Shown one piece after another: positions 17,036-26,190 of a DNA stretch of 64,000 nt; position 1 is the first letter of the stretch, and each line of letters starts with the position of its first letter. The position numbers and the translations under genes were made by a program. Source of the DNA: Rhodovastum sp963804495 (lineage in GTDB: Bacteria; Pseudomonadota; Alphaproteobacteria; Acetobacterales; Acetobacteraceae); NCBI GenBank assembly GCA_963804495.1, contig CAWDQN010000003.1, positions 310,001-374,000 on the forward strand, written 5' to 3'. The notes beneath the pieces were generated by a model, which had not been told where the DNA came from, did no database searches, and was given only the letters and a program-made list of their open reading frames with translations.

Positions 17036-17500
17036 TTAATTTTTGCGCGAGCGCGCCGGACGCGCCGTGGGCTGGTTTATCGAACTCTTGCGTTCCCCTC
17101 TAAAAGAACCTGATATGAGTTCGACTTTCTCCTGGTGCGCCACGGTAATAGCTTCGTCAATTACAAATAATATTTTACTGTTTGCGCCGTTTTCTTGCGC
17201 CGCATTTCGCTCCTTACGTAGTTCATCAAGCTTTTTAGTGGCTTTTTCCAAGTCAATTCGCTGCGTTCTATTAGAAGACACGTTAGAAACATAACTTATG
17301 CTTGCCTGCAATGCCTGGCCAATAATATATCCCACTCCCGGAGACAAGATAGCTCCTAGCTTATCCCAGGGGTCTGCGAAGCTTTGAACGACCAGCGCCC
17401 AAATACCAACTGCCGCACTCCCAAACCAGCGCGCAAAGGGATGCCTAGGTTCAGGTAGACTTGCTCCTATAGTTGCTCCTCTACTTGGGAAATCTGCCAT
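17036..17500 (-). CDS. Membrane/coiled-coil protein of unknown function
   Basis: 154 residues from the ATG opening MADFPSRGATIGA; a TTG at 17524 would add eight. Hydrophobic segments (residues ~27-45 and ~55-70) precede a charged helical stretch (LEKATKKLDELRKERNAAQE). The gene is clearly less GC-rich than its surroundings and lies 49 bp after the TPR-repeat gene on the same strand, so the two probably form an operon. The arrangement (paired membrane segments, then a coiled coil, beside a TPR protein) recalls signalling or conflict modules, but no domain is identified with confidence. Confidence 0.6.
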   Translation of the reverse strand: MADFPSRGATIGASLPEPRHPFARWFGSAAVGIWALVVQSFADPWDKLGAILSPGVGYIIGQALQASISYVSNVSSNRTQRIDLEKATKKLDELRKERNAAQENGANSKILFVIDEAITVAHQEKVELISGSFRGERKSSINQPTARPARSRKN

Positions 17501-17549
17501 TATTATTTTAAACCTGCCCGGCAACGGCGTTGAGACCTTTGGTCGGTAG

Positions 17550-19601
17550 TCATGGTGACCGCCCTCGTACGCGCCGCTCTGCCAAGGCTTGCTCTGCTTG
17601 GGTCAATTCTGCCCGCGTAGTCGCTAGGCGCGCTTGCAGCCAGTCCGCCGCACTAAATTCTTCAATTGCCGCGCGGTAGGCTGTCACCGCCTCCTCCAGC
17701 CGCACCGTCCCTGTCTCGCGCCCGCCAAGCGTCGTCAGCGCGTTGCCAAGGTTGGTCTGCGTTATCGCCCACTGAAACGGTACGCGCTCGCGCGTCTGCT
17801 CTTGGAGCGCCGCGCGGTAGGCGGCGACCGCCTCCTCCAGCCGCGTCGTTCCGTTCTCCCGCTGGCCCAGTGTCTGGAGTGCGGTGCCGAGGTTGTTCTG
17901 CGTCGTTGCCCATTGGAGCGGTACGCGCTCGCGTGTCCTCTCGTCCAGGGCAGCGCGATAGGCAGCAACCGCTTCTTCCAGCCGCGCCGTCCCGCTCTCC
18001 CGCTCGCCCAGGCTGAAGAGCACGTTGCCGAGGTTAGTCTGCGTCCCCGCCCATTGGAGCGGCACGCGCTCGCGGGTCATCTCCTCCAGGGCGGCGCGAT
18101 AGGCGGCGACCGCCTCTTCCAGCCGCGCCGTCCCGCTCTCCCGCTCGCCCAGCGTCAGGAGCGCGTTGCCGAGGTTGTTCTGCGTCGTCGCCCAGTAGAG
18201 CGGCACGCGCTCGCGGGTCCACTCCTCCAGGGCGGCGCGATAGGCGGTGGCTGCCTCGTCCAGCCGCGCCGTCCCGCTCTCCCGCTCGCCCAGCCTGAAG
18301 AGCGCGTTGCCGAGGTTATTCTGCGTCATCGCCCAGTCGAGCGGCACGCGCGCGCGGGTCCATTCCTGCAGGGCGGCGCGATAGGCGGCGACCGCCTCTT
18401 CCAGCCGCGCCGTCCCGCTCTCCCGCTCGCCCAGCGTCAGGAGCGCGTTGCCGAGGTTGTTCTGCGTCGTCGCCCAGTCGAGCGGCACGCGCTCGCGGGT
18501 CCATTCCTCCAGGGCGGCGCGATAGGCGGCGACCGCCTCCTCCAGCCGTGTCGTCCCGCTCTCCCGCTCGCCCAGCGTCGAGAGCGCGGCGCCGAGGTTG
18601 TTCTGCGTCGCCGCCCAGTCGAGCGGCACGCGAGCGCGTGTTCGTTCCTGCAGCGCCGCGCGATAGGCGGCGACCGCCTCTTCCAGCCGCGCCGTCCCGC
18701 TCTCCCGCTCGCCCAGCCTCTGGAGCGCGTTGCCGAGGTTGTTCTGCGTCGCCGCCCAGTCGAGCGGCATGCGCTCGCGGGCATATTCCTGCAGCGCCGC
18801 GCGATAGGCAGCGACCGCTTCCTCCAGCCGCGCCGTCCCGCTCTCCCGCTGGCCCAGCGTCTGGAGCGCAGTGCCGAGGTTGTTCTGCGTCATCGCCCAG
18901 TCGAGCGGCACGCGCTCGCGGGTATATTCCTGCAGCGCCGCGCGATAGGCGGCGACCGCCTCTTCCAGCCGCGCCGTCCCGCTCTCCCGCTCGCCCAGCG
19001 TCGAGAGTGCGTTGCCGAGGTTGTTCTGCGTCATCGCCCAGTCAAGCGGCACGCGCTCGCGGGTGTATTCCTCCAGGGCGGCGCGATAGGCGGCGACCGC
19101 CTCTTCCAGCCGCGCCGTCCCGCTCTCCCGCTCGCCCAGCGTCGAGAGCGCGGCGCCGAGGTTGTTCTGTGTCATCGCCCAGTCGAGCGGCACGCGCTCG
19201 CGGGTGTATTCCTCTAGGGCGGCGCGATAGGCGGCGACCGTCTCTTCCAGCCGCGTCGTCCCGCTCTCGCGCACGTTGCTCGCCTGGGAATTCAAGCCCG
19301 TTGTGCTGGCGTGTTGGCTGCCAACAGTCTTGATTTTGTCGAGGTAGCTCTCTGCCGAGCGGTTCCCCTCCGTATGAGCAATTTGCGCGCCCGCACGGGT
19401 GCACCGTGCCCAGGCGAGCACCGCCAGAACACCCAGCAACACCGTGCCCACGACGATGACCACCAGCACCGGGCCGCGCCACGCTTCGGGCAGCACGCCT
19501 GCGGCCTCCGCCACCGCGCCCAGCAACAGCGCCACGACGCCCAACGCAATGCCTGGGACACCGGCCGCCTTGCCCAGCTTGGGAAGTTGCGAAAGGTCCA
19601 T
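17550..19601 (-). CDS. Membrane-anchored protein with eleven near-identical 47-residue TPR repeats
   Basis: 683 residues. Two N-terminal membrane spans (residues ~17-36 and ~42-65) are followed by a linker (~70-115), then eleven full and one degenerate 47-residue repeats. Each runs RESGTARLEEAVAAYRAAL, then a variable EEYTRERVPLDWA stretch and TQNNLGNALSTLGE: a TPR helix pair plus connector. The start ATG has AGGAGG 5 bp upstream. Related repeats occur in large cyanobacterial and alphaproteobacterial TPR proteins, often beside CHAT proteases or NTPases; no such domain is present here. The cytosolic repeat array probably binds a partner protein. Partner unknown. Confidence 0.85.
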   Translation of the reverse strand: MDLSQLPKLGKAAGVPGIALGVVALLLGAVAEAAGVLPEAWRGPVLVVIVVGTVLLGVLAVLAWARCTRAGAQIAHTEGNRSAESYLDKIKTVGSQHASTTGLNSQASNVRESGTTRLEETVAAYRAALEEYTRERVPLDWAMTQNNLGAALSTLGERESGTARLEEAVAAYRAALEEYTRERVPLDWAMTQNNLGNALSTLGERESGTARLEEAVAAYRAALQEYTRERVPLDWAMTQNNLGTALQTLGQRESGTARLEEAVAAYRAALQEYARERMPLDWAATQNNLGNALQRLGERESGTARLEEAVAAYRAALQERTRARVPLDWAATQNNLGAALSTLGERESGTTRLEEAVAAYRAALEEWTRERVPLDWATTQNNLGNALLTLGERESGTARLEEAVAAYRAALQEWTRARVPLDWAMTQNNLGNALFRLGERESGTARLDEAATAYRAALEEWTRERVPLYWATTQNNLGNALLTLGERESGTARLEEAVAAYRAALEEMTRERVPLQWAGTQTNLGNVLFSLGERESGTARLEEAVAAYRAALDERTRERVPLQWATTQNNLGTALQTLGQRENGTTRLEEAVAAYRAALQEQTRERVPFQWAITQTNLGNALTTLGGRETGTVRLEEAVTAYRAAIEEFSAADWLQARLATTRAELTQAEQALAERRVRGRSP
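17700..19273 (-). repeat. 141-bp coding tandem repeat array (11+ units)
   Basis: Eleven 141-bp units with very high nucleotide identity, differing mainly at codons for the segment between YRAAL and the PLDW/PLQW block. The even 47-codon period keeps the frame, so unequal crossing over can change copy number without truncating the protein. Assembly collapse is possible. Confidence 0.9.
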
Positions 19602-19892
19602 CCCGGCCTCCTGTTCGCCATCCTGCCGCCAATCCGGCGCAGCACCAAACGGAAAGAGTCAGATGAAAGCTTGTGATGACGGTCGGCGGCCGGTGTCGCA
19701 GAAGCTCCCCGGTATGGAGAGAGCCGTCGGCAATGTCCGATGTTGCCGATCAGGAGCCAAATTCGGCAAACCACATGCCAGAAAGGTCAGCTTTGCCGAT
19801 TTCAAAATTCTTGAATTTCGCACTCCAGGGGTTGGGCGTTGCACTGCGGCGGCTCCCTCTCTCGCTTGCGGGCATACAGGCCTGCGCCACCG

Positions 19893-20654
19893 TCACCCCT
19901 CCCCCACCGCCGCCACCGTGCGAACCAGCAGACAAAAATCCTGCGGGCGCGACAGCCGGTGCTCGCCGTCCTTCACCAGCACCACCTGCACATCCGCGCT
20001 GCGCAGCCGCGCCGCCAGACGCAGCGCCGTCTCCCACGGCACGTCCGGGTCCCGCTGCCCGTGCAGCAGGCGGACCGGGCAGTCGATGGCAATCTCCCCG
20101 CCGGCCAGCACAAGATGGTGCCGCCCATCCTCGATCAAGGCGCTTGTGATCGGGGTGGGCTCGCCATACTGGCTGGGCAGGAACACCACCCCCTCGCGCA
20201 GCAGAACCTCGCGCGACGGCGGCGGCATGGCGTTCCAGATCAGCGCCTCGGTGAAATCCGGCGCCGCCGCGATGCCCACCAGCGCGGCCACCCGCTCCGG
20301 CATCGCCAGCGCCGTCAGCAGCGCGATCCAGCCGCCCATGGACGAGCCCACCAGAACCAGTGGCCCGGTGGTCAGCGCCGCGATCAGCAGCCGCGCGTCA
20401 TTCGCCCAGGCGCCGATCGTGCCCTCGGTGAAGGCGCCGTCGCTGCCGCCATGGCCGGAATAATCCAGCCGCAGCAGTGCCCGCCCCTCGGCCGCGCACC
20501 AGTCGCGCAGCGCCAGCGCCTTGGAGCCGGTCATGTCGCTGCGGAATCCGGGCAGGAACACCAGCGTCGGTCCCCGGCCGGGCAGCTTCGCCCAGGCCAG
20601 CCGCACGCCGTCGCCGCGGTCCAAACGTCCGGTCTCTTCGGTTATCTGCGCCAT
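19893..20654 (-). CDS. Alpha/beta hydrolase (ABHD10/thioesterase-like)
   Basis: 253 residues from MAQITEETG; a longer start at 20720 would overlap the divergent glycosyltransferase. The nucleophile elbow GSSMGGW lies near residue 100, LRLDYSGHGGSDG carries the oxyanion-side loop, and acid and base candidates are HGQRDPDVPW and DGEHRLS. The LDYSGHG-x-SDG pattern is typical of ABHD10-like serine hydrolases (thio- or carboxylesterases). Cytoplasmic; substrate unknown. The 290-bp gap to the TPR gene shows nothing. Confidence 0.88.
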   Translation of the reverse strand: MAQITEETGRLDRGDGVRLAWAKLPGRGPTLVFLPGFRSDMTGSKALALRDWCAAEGRALLRLDYSGHGGSDGAFTEGTIGAWANDARLLIAALTTGPLVLVGSSMGGWIALLTALAMPERVAALVGIAAAPDFTEALIWNAMPPPSREVLLREGVVFLPSQYGEPTPITSALIEDGRHHLVLAGGEIAIDCPVRLLHGQRDPDVPWETALRLAARLRSADVQVVLVKDGEHRLSRPQDFCLLVRTVAAVGEG

Positions 20655-20701
20655 GATCCGCGCGTCCTTCCATTCGCCGGGCTGCGTGATATAGCCGCCG
20701 C

Positions 20702-21871
20702 ATGACGAACAAAACCCCACCCCGCCCGCCGGTGGTCCTGCAGGTGCTGCCGGCGCTCGAGGGCGGCGGGGTCGAGCGCGGCACGGTGGAGATCGCCGCC
20801 GCCATCGCCCAGGACGGCGGCACCGCGCTGGTGGCCAGCGCCGGCGGGCGCATGACGGCGCAGGTGCACCAGGCCGGCGGGCGCACCATCTCGCTGCCGC
20901 TCGACAGCAAATCGCCGCTGCAGCTCTGGCGCAACGCCGAGCATCTGGCCGAGATCATCCGCAGCGAGCGGGTGGATATCGTGCACGCCCGCTCGCGCGC
21001 GCCGGCCTGGTCGGCGTGGATGGCGGCGCGGCGGACCGGGGCGCATTTCGTGACCACCTACCACGCCCCCTATGGCGAGCGCCCGCGCCTGAAGCGCGCC
21101 TACAACAGCGTGATGGCGCGCGGCGAAACGGTGATTGCCATCAGCGGCTTCATCGCCGGGGTGGTGGCGACCCGCCACGGGGTGCACTGGGAGCGCATCC
21201 GCATCATACCCCGCGGCGTCGATCCCTCCGTCTTCGATCCCGCCCGCGTCACGCCGGAGCGCAAGGCCGCCATGGCGCGTGCCTGGGGGGTGGCGGCGGG
21301 AACCCCGGTGCTGATGCTGCCCGGGCGGCTGACCAGTTGGAAGGGCCAGGAAATCCTCATCGAGGCGCTGTCCCGCATGCGCCATTCCGAGGCGGTGGTG
21401 GTGCTGGTCGGTGCCGACCAGGGGCGGCGGCGCTACGCGGAGGGGCTGACCGCGCTGGCGGCGAGCCTGGGCGTCGCCGACCGGGTGCGGCTGGTGGGCC
21501 ACGCCGACGACATGCCGGCGGCACTCGCTTTGTCGCAGGTGGTGGTCAACGCCTCCACCGAACCGGAGGGCTTCGGCCGCGTCGTCATCGAGGCGCAGGC
21601 GATGGCGCGTCCGGTGGTTGCCAGCAACCATGGCGGCGCCGCCGAGACGGTGGCGCACGGGGACACCGGCTGGCTGGTGCCGCCCGGCGACATCGACGCC
21701 CTGGCGGTGATGCTGGATGCGGTGCTCGACCTGCCGCCGCACCGGATCGCCGCGCTGGGTGCGCGGGCGCGCGCCGCGGTGCAGGCCCGCTACACGGTGG
21801 CCGCCATGCAGGAGGCGACGCTGGAGGTGTATCGCAGCGTGCTCGCCGCCGCCCCGGCCGGGCGGCGCTGA
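20702..21871 (+). CDS. Glycosyltransferase family 4
   Basis: 389-residue GT-B enzyme. The N-terminal domain contains the glycine loop LEGGGVERGTVEIAAA. The C-terminal domain has LPGRLTSWKGQEIL and the donor-binding EX7E motif in NASTEPEGFGRVVIEAQAMA. It probably adds a sugar to LPS core or another surface glycan, judging from the downstream methyltransferase and heptosyltransferase-like genes, with which it shares TGATG/ATGA overlaps. Confidence 0.92.
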   Translation: MTNKTPPRPPVVLQVLPALEGGGVERGTVEIAAAIAQDGGTALVASAGGRMTAQVHQAGGRTISLPLDSKSPLQLWRNAEHLAEIIRSERVDIVHARSRAPAWSAWMAARRTGAHFVTTYHAPYGERPRLKRAYNSVMARGETVIAISGFIAGVVATRHGVHWERIRIIPRGVDPSVFDPARVTPERKAAMARAWGVAAGTPVLMLPGRLTSWKGQEILIEALSRMRHSEAVVVLVGADQGRRRYAEGLTALAASLGVADRVRLVGHADDMPAALALSQVVVNASTEPEGFGRVVIEAQAMARPVVASNHGGAAETVAHGDTGWLVPPGDIDALAVMLDAVLDLPPHRIAALGARARAAVQARYTVAAMQEATLEVYRSVLAAAPAGRR

Positions 21872-22671
21872 TGGAGGATGCGCCGCAGATCGCCGCCCAG
21901 GCGGCCCGCTTCGGCGTCGCGGCTTCGGTGCATGCCGAAGATCACATCTGGAACTTCGTTCTTGGCCATCCCGGGTTCACCACGCGCGGCGATGCGGTGG
22001 CGTATTATTTCAGCGACGGCGCCCGGTCGGCGCGGCGTTTCCGCGACCTGATCGGGGCGGGCCAGGAAGGCAGGCGACGGTCGGTGCTGGAATTCGCCGC
22101 CGGCTATGGCTGCGTGACCCGGCATCTGGCGCCCGCGCGCGATCTCAGCCTGACGGCGTGCGACATCCATGACGAGGCGGTCGGTTTCCTGCGCCGCCAT
22201 CTCGGCGTGCGCGCCATCCCTTCGCACGCCTGCCCGGAGTTGTTCACCCCGCCCGGGCGCTACGACGCGGTGCTGGCGCTGTCGTTCTTTTCGCACATGC
22301 CGCTGGCCACCTGGGCGCGCTGGCTGGTGCGCCTGACCCAGTCTCTGGCGGCCGGCGGACGGCTGGTGTTCACCACCCATGGCCAGCAGAGCCGGGCGCA
22401 TTTCGGCAACCCCGTGCTGCCCGAGTCGGGGTTCTGGTTCCACCCCGCCAGCGAGCAAAGCGATCTGCCGGTCACCCAGTATGGCCAGACCATCACCTCG
22501 CCCGCGTTCGTCCGCGCCGTGATCGCCACCCTGCCCTGGGTGGAACTGGAGGCGTGGCACGAGGCCGATTGGTGGGGCCATCAGGACACCTGGGTCTTGC
22601 GCGAGCGCTGGCGGTCGCCGGTCCGGCCCTTGCCGCGGCCGCGCCTGTGGCGGCGGAGGTTGCGGCCATGA
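21871..22671 (+). CDS. Class I SAM-dependent methyltransferase
   Basis: 266 residues with SAM motif I VLEFAAGYGCVTRHL near residue 72, motif II-like ACDIHDEAVGFL and motif IV region YDAVLALSFFSHMP. The start ATG overlaps the glycosyltransferase stop as TGATG and its stop overlaps the next start as ATGA. Context suggests methylation of a sugar in a surface polysaccharide or LPS; the acceptor is not identifiable. Confidence 0.85.
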   Translation: MEDAPQIAAQAARFGVAASVHAEDHIWNFVLGHPGFTTRGDAVAYYFSDGARSARRFRDLIGAGQEGRRRSVLEFAAGYGCVTRHLAPARDLSLTACDIHDEAVGFLRRHLGVRAIPSHACPELFTPPGRYDAVLALSFFSHMPLATWARWLVRLTQSLAAGGRLVFTTHGQQSRAHFGNPVLPESGFWFHPASEQSDLPVTQYGQTITSPAFVRAVIATLPWVELEAWHEADWWGHQDTWVLRERWRSPVRPLPRPRLWRRRLRP

Positions 22672-23594
22672 AGCGCATTCTGGTGATCCGCCTGGGCGCG
22701 CTGGGGGATTTCTTTCTCTCTCTCGGCCCTTTCGCCGCCATCCGCGAGCGGCACGCCACCGACGAAATCACCCTGCTGACCACTGCCCCGTTCGCCGCCC
22801 TGGCGCGGCGGGCGCCGTGGTTCGACCGGGTGGAGGTCGATACGCGGCCGGCCTTGGCGGATATTCCCGGCCTGCTGCGCTTGCGCCGGCAGCTGGGCGG
22901 GTTCGATTTCGTCTATGATCTGCAGACCTCCGGCCGCTCCTCGCTCTATTTCATCCTGGCCGGACGGCCACGGTGGTCAGGCATCGCCTCGCGCTGCTCG
23001 CACCCGCACGCCAACCCGCGGCGGGATTTCATGCACACGCTGGAACGCCAGCGCGAGCAGTTGGAAATGACCGGGGTGACCGTGTTTCCGCCGGCCGACT
23101 TGTCCTGGCTGGTGCGCTGGCCGGGGGTGGACCTGCCGGCGCCCTGTGCGCTGCTGGTGCCAGGGGCGTCGCCGGGCCGGCCGCGCAAGCGCTGGCCGGC
23201 GGAGCGCTTCGGGGCGCTGGCCGCCTTGTTGGCGGCCGGCGGCCTGACCCCGGTGGTGGTGGGCACGGAAGGCGAGACGGACCTGGCCGCCACCATCCGC
23301 GCCGCCTGCCCCGCCGCCATCGACCTGACCGGGCAGACCGCGCTGTCCGACCTTCCCGGTCTGGCGGTTGGGGCGGCGCTGGCGGTGGGCAACGACACCG
23401 GACCCATGCATGTGGCCGCTTCGGTGGGCTGCCGCTGCGTGGTGCTGTTCTCCGCCGACAGCGACCCGGCGCTGACCGCGCCGCGCGGACCGGGCGGAAG
23501 CTGGCCGGTGGTGGTGCGGGTGGACGACCTGGCGAGGTTGCCGGTCGAGGAGGTCGTTGCCGCCGCCGCGCCGTTCCTGCGGCAAGGCGGGTGA
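22668..23594 (+). CDS. Glycosyltransferase family 9 (ADP-heptose:LPS heptosyltransferase-like)
   Basis: 308 residues. The start MKRILVIRLGALGDFFLSL is characteristic of GT9. The C-terminal donor site reads AVGNDTGPMHVAASVGC and the middle contains LVPGASPGRPRKRWPAERFG. It likely transfers a heptose-type sugar during LPS inner-core assembly on the cytoplasmic side. It is the last gene of the three-gene glycan operon and is followed by a hairpin. Confidence 0.92.
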   Translation: MKRILVIRLGALGDFFLSLGPFAAIRERHATDEITLLTTAPFAALARRAPWFDRVEVDTRPALADIPGLLRLRRQLGGFDFVYDLQTSGRSSLYFILAGRPRWSGIASRCSHPHANPRRDFMHTLERQREQLEMTGVTVFPPADLSWLVRWPGVDLPAPCALLVPGASPGRPRKRWPAERFGALAALLAAGGLTPVVVGTEGETDLAATIRAACPAAIDLTGQTALSDLPGLAVGAALAVGNDTGPMHVAASVGCRCVVLFSADSDPALTAPRGPGGSWPVVVRVDDLARLPVEEVVAAAAPFLRQGG

Positions 23595-23608
23595 AACGGT
23601 CGAGGGGC

Positions 23609-23650
23609 TAGAGCGCTTTCACCCTGACCGTAAACGGTCAGAGCGCTCTC
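23609..23650 (+). terminator. Hairpin downstream of the glycan operon
   Basis: GACCG-TAAA-CGGTC is flanked by AGAGCGCT on each side, about 15 bp after the heptosyltransferase stop. A short GTTTTA follows 15 bp later. It may be a terminator, or another dispersed palindrome. Confidence 0.4.
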
Positions 23651-23710
23651 GCTCTCTGTTTTATAGAGCAACTTTATCGGCCGGCCAGCGCCAGCCTGGC
23701 CGATGGTGCT

Positions 23711-24379
23711 CTAAAAATCCAGATCCGCGTAGTGGTCCGGCGGCGCCATCCCAAGCACCCGGTCGGCCAGCAACGGCCGGAAACTCGGCCGCGACTTCAG
23801 CCGCGCATACCACTCGCGCGCCGGCGGGCTGACCGACCAGTCAACGTCGCCCTGGAAGTCCAGCACCGACAGATGCGCCGCGGCGGCGAAATCCGCCAGC
23901 GAGACATGTCTGCCGGCCAGCCATTTCCGCGTTTCCGCCAGCCAGCCCAGGTAAGGCAGGTGCACCCGCAGATTTGCGTAGCCGGCGCGCAGCGCTGCGG
24001 CATCGGGGTGGCCGATGCCGGAAATGCGTTTGAAATATTTCTCGCCATTGAGGTTGCGCGTCACCTCCTCGGCGAACTTGCCGTCGAACCACGCGACCAG
24101 CCGGCGCACTTCCACCCGCTCGGCATGCAATTCGCCGAGCAGCGACATGTCCGGATAGGCTTCCTCCAGATATTCGCAGATCACGCCGGACTCGGGCACC
24201 GCCAGCCCGTTGTCTTCCAGCAGCGTGGGCACGGTGGCGGCCGGGTTCAATTCCAGGTATTCGGGCCGGCGCTCCCACACTTTCTCGACCCTGAGCTCGA
24301 AGGGCAGCCGCTTCTCGGCCAGCACCAGCCGCACCTTGCGGCTGAACGGCGAAAGCGGAAGGTGGAACAGGGTACGCAT
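23711..24379 (-). CDS. fzlA: Glutathione S-transferase-fold protein, FzlA-like
   Basis: 222 residues with an N-terminal thioredoxin-like half (FHLPLSPFSRKVRLVLAEK) and helical C-terminal half. The ending SRPSFRPLLADRV then PPDHYADLDF and the stretch WFDGKFAEEVTRNLNGEKYF fit FzlA, an FtsZ-binding GST-fold protein of alphaproteobacteria that links the Z-ring to constriction. It was not compared with characterised FzlA; a generic GST is the alternative. Start chosen at MRTLFHLPL. Confidence 0.75.
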   Translation of the reverse strand: MRTLFHLPLSPFSRKVRLVLAEKRLPFELRVEKVWERRPEYLELNPAATVPTLLEDNGLAVPESGVICEYLEEAYPDMSLLGELHAERVEVRRLVAWFDGKFAEEVTRNLNGEKYFKRISGIGHPDAAALRAGYANLRVHLPYLGWLAETRKWLAGRHVSLADFAAAAHLSVLDFQGDVDWSVSPPAREWYARLKSRPSFRPLLADRVLGMAPPDHYADLDF

Positions 24380-24439
24380 CGCCCGCCTTATGACATCGGG
24401 GGCGAGATGCGCCAACCCGCGGCGATGGACAAGAAGCTA

Positions 24440-24465
24440 AGGCCAGGGGGCGGAGCCACCCTGGC
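24440..24465. repeat. GGCCAGGG palindrome
   Basis: GGCCAGGG and CCCTGGCC, with a 10-bp loop, lie in the gap between the DUF2059 and fzlA genes. Same family as the palindrome at 4465-4488. Confidence 0.7.
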
Positions 24466-24484
24466 CCCCGCTCCTTATCGGGCG

Positions 24485-25012
24485 TTATTGGCCATTCGGT
24501 CGCGGCGCCTCGCCGGGCAGAGTCAGGCCGCGTTCGCGCAACGCGGCGCCATGGTCCTGAATGGTCTTTTGCAAGATGCCCTGCGCCCAGCCGGCGCTGT
24601 CCTTGGCGATCTGCTGGCCGATGACCGGGGCGGTCTTGAGCAGTTTTTCGCCCACCGGGGTGGTGTAGAAACTGTGCAGCGTGTGCAGCTCCTCGATGGT
24701 GAAGCTGTTCGCCCAAAGGTCGACGATGGAATCGCCGAGTTCCCCGGCGCGCGAGGTGAAGTCCGGCATCAGCAATTCGTCGACGATCGGCTGCACCTCG
24801 GCCGGCGGCTTGTTGCTGTTGTGCGCCAACCCGACGATGAGCTGGTTGCGCACATTGCCCAGAACGACCGAGACCTGGTTGGTGAATCCCAGCTTCTCGT
24901 TGAGCTCAAGCGCCGCCTTGCGGGCCGCCTCGCTGGGTTTGGCGGGGGCGGTCTGCGCCGCGGCGAGAAGCGGCAGCAGCAGGCAGGCGGCGGCGAGGGG
25001 AATCAGGCGCAT
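24485..25012 (-). CDS. DUF2059-containing exported protein
   Basis: 175 residues with signal peptide MRLIPLAAACLLLPLLAAA. The C-terminal half shows the DUF2059 pattern ELHTLHSFYTTPVGEKLLK. The ATG at 25012 is preferred over GTG at 25021 because GGAG lies 8 bp upstream of it. Periplasmic; function unknown. Confidence 0.85.
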   Translation of the reverse strand: MRLIPLAAACLLLPLLAAAQTAPAKPSEAARKAALELNEKLGFTNQVSVVLGNVRNQLIVGLAHNSNKPPAEVQPIVDELLMPDFTSRAGELGDSIVDLWANSFTIEELHTLHSFYTTPVGEKLLKTAPVIGQQIAKDSAGWAQGILQKTIQDHGAALRERGLTLPGEAPRPNGQ

Positions 25013-25200
25013 GGCGGTCACTCCGCGGCGACCGCAACGGTGGCGGTCTGTTTCATGTTCTTGTCACTCAGTACCGGCGGCGTCACGGCCGTCGCGGCTG
25101 GCCCATAGCACGACAGCGGCGCCATGCCACGCTGGCAGCGGCGGCGAACCCGCCGGACAGGGGTGGGGTCGGTCCGGCTCAGCCGCCCGGATCGGTGGTT

Positions 25201-26190
25201 TCATATGCCATTGCCGCCCCCGTTCGCACCGGGCGCATCCGTGTATGGCTTCGGCAGTCCGCCACCCGGGCGAAATCGCCGCAGATAGGCTGGCACCACC
25301 AGATCGACCGGCGTCGGCACGATGCCCAGCTCCGACAGGCCGACCGCCCCGGATGAGACCACATTGTCGCGGTCCAGCATCCGCACCTGGTCGAGGGTGA
25401 GCAGCTTGCCCGGCAGACGTTCCATCACGCCGGCCTGCAGCCACGCGAGCCAGCGGGGAATCCCGATCAGCGGGCGCTTGCGCGCCGTCTCCTGCAGAAT
25501 CCACGCCAGCAGTTGGCGGAAGGTAAACACCTCCGGGCCGCCGAGTTCGTAGATGCGCCCCGCCGCTTCCGGGCGGGCCAGCGCGGCGATCACGGCGTCG
25601 GCGACATCGCCCACATAGACCGGCTGAAACCGCGTCGCGCCGGCGATCACCGGCATGAACGGCAGCGCCTGCGCCATGCCGGCGAAACGGTTGAAGAACT
25701 GGTCTTCGGCGCCGAACACGATGGACGGGCGCAGCACCGTCGCGGTTGGAAAAGCGGCCAGCACCGCCGCCTCGCCCTCGGCCTTGGCGCGGCCGTAGCC
25801 GCTCCGGCTTGCCGGATCGGCACCGATGGCCGAGATCTGCACGAACCCGGTCGCCCCGGCGCTGGCGGCGGCACGCGCCACGATGCCGGCCCCCTCGGCC
25901 ATGATCCGGCGGAAATCACCACGGCGGCGTTCGGCCAGGATGCCGACGAGATTCACCACCTGGTCGGCCCCCTCGACGGCGCGCGCGACCGCGTCCGGGC
26001 TGTTGACCGGTGCGTGCAACGGCACGATCTGCCCCACCCTGCCCATCGGTTTGAGGAAGAGTGCCGCCTCCGGGTCGCGCACCGCCACGCGCACCACATC
26101 GCCCTGGCGGGCCAGGCGCTGCACGACATAGCGGCCGATAAAACCCGACCCTCCGAACACCGTCGCGACCTTGAACGTGGCAACCGGCAT
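25201..26190 (-). CDS. NAD(P)H-binding protein, complex I NDUFA9-like
   Basis: 329-residue atypical SDR. The Rossmann motif VFGGSGFIGRYVVQRLARQG is near residue 10, followed by VNLVGILAERRRGDF, a pattern typical of NDUFA9-like proteins (respiratory complex I accessory subunit family). GYGRAKAEGEAAV carries the YxxxK-like residues. Start chosen at MPVATFKV, where GAGG lies 5 bp upstream. In alphaproteobacteria this protein is encoded away from the nuo operon, as here. Confidence 0.88.
   Translation of the reverse strand: MPVATFKVATVFGGSGFIGRYVVQRLARQGDVVRVAVRDPEAALFLKPMGRVGQIVPLHAPVNSPDAVARAVEGADQVVNLVGILAERRRGDFRRIMAEGAGIVARAAASAGATGFVQISAIGADPASRSGYGRAKAEGEAAVLAAFPTATVLRPSIVFGAEDQFFNRFAGMAQALPFMPVIAGATRFQPVYVGDVADAVIAALARPEAAGRIYELGGPEVFTFRQLLAWILQETARKRPLIGIPRWLAWLQAGVMERLPGKLLTLDQVRMLDRDNVVSSGAVGLSELGIVPTPVDLVVPAYLRRFRPGGGLPKPYTDAPGANGGGNGI

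Noticed and set aside
17700..19273. Regular repeats as a possible CRISPR array
   Set aside because: The period is 141 bp, coding throughout, with no spacers; it is a TPR repeat gene.
25018..25125. 35-codon minus-strand frame just before the DUF2059 gene (MAPLSCYGPAATAV start)
   Set aside because: No ribosome site, no hydrophobic or other protein-like feature; too weak to list as a gene.
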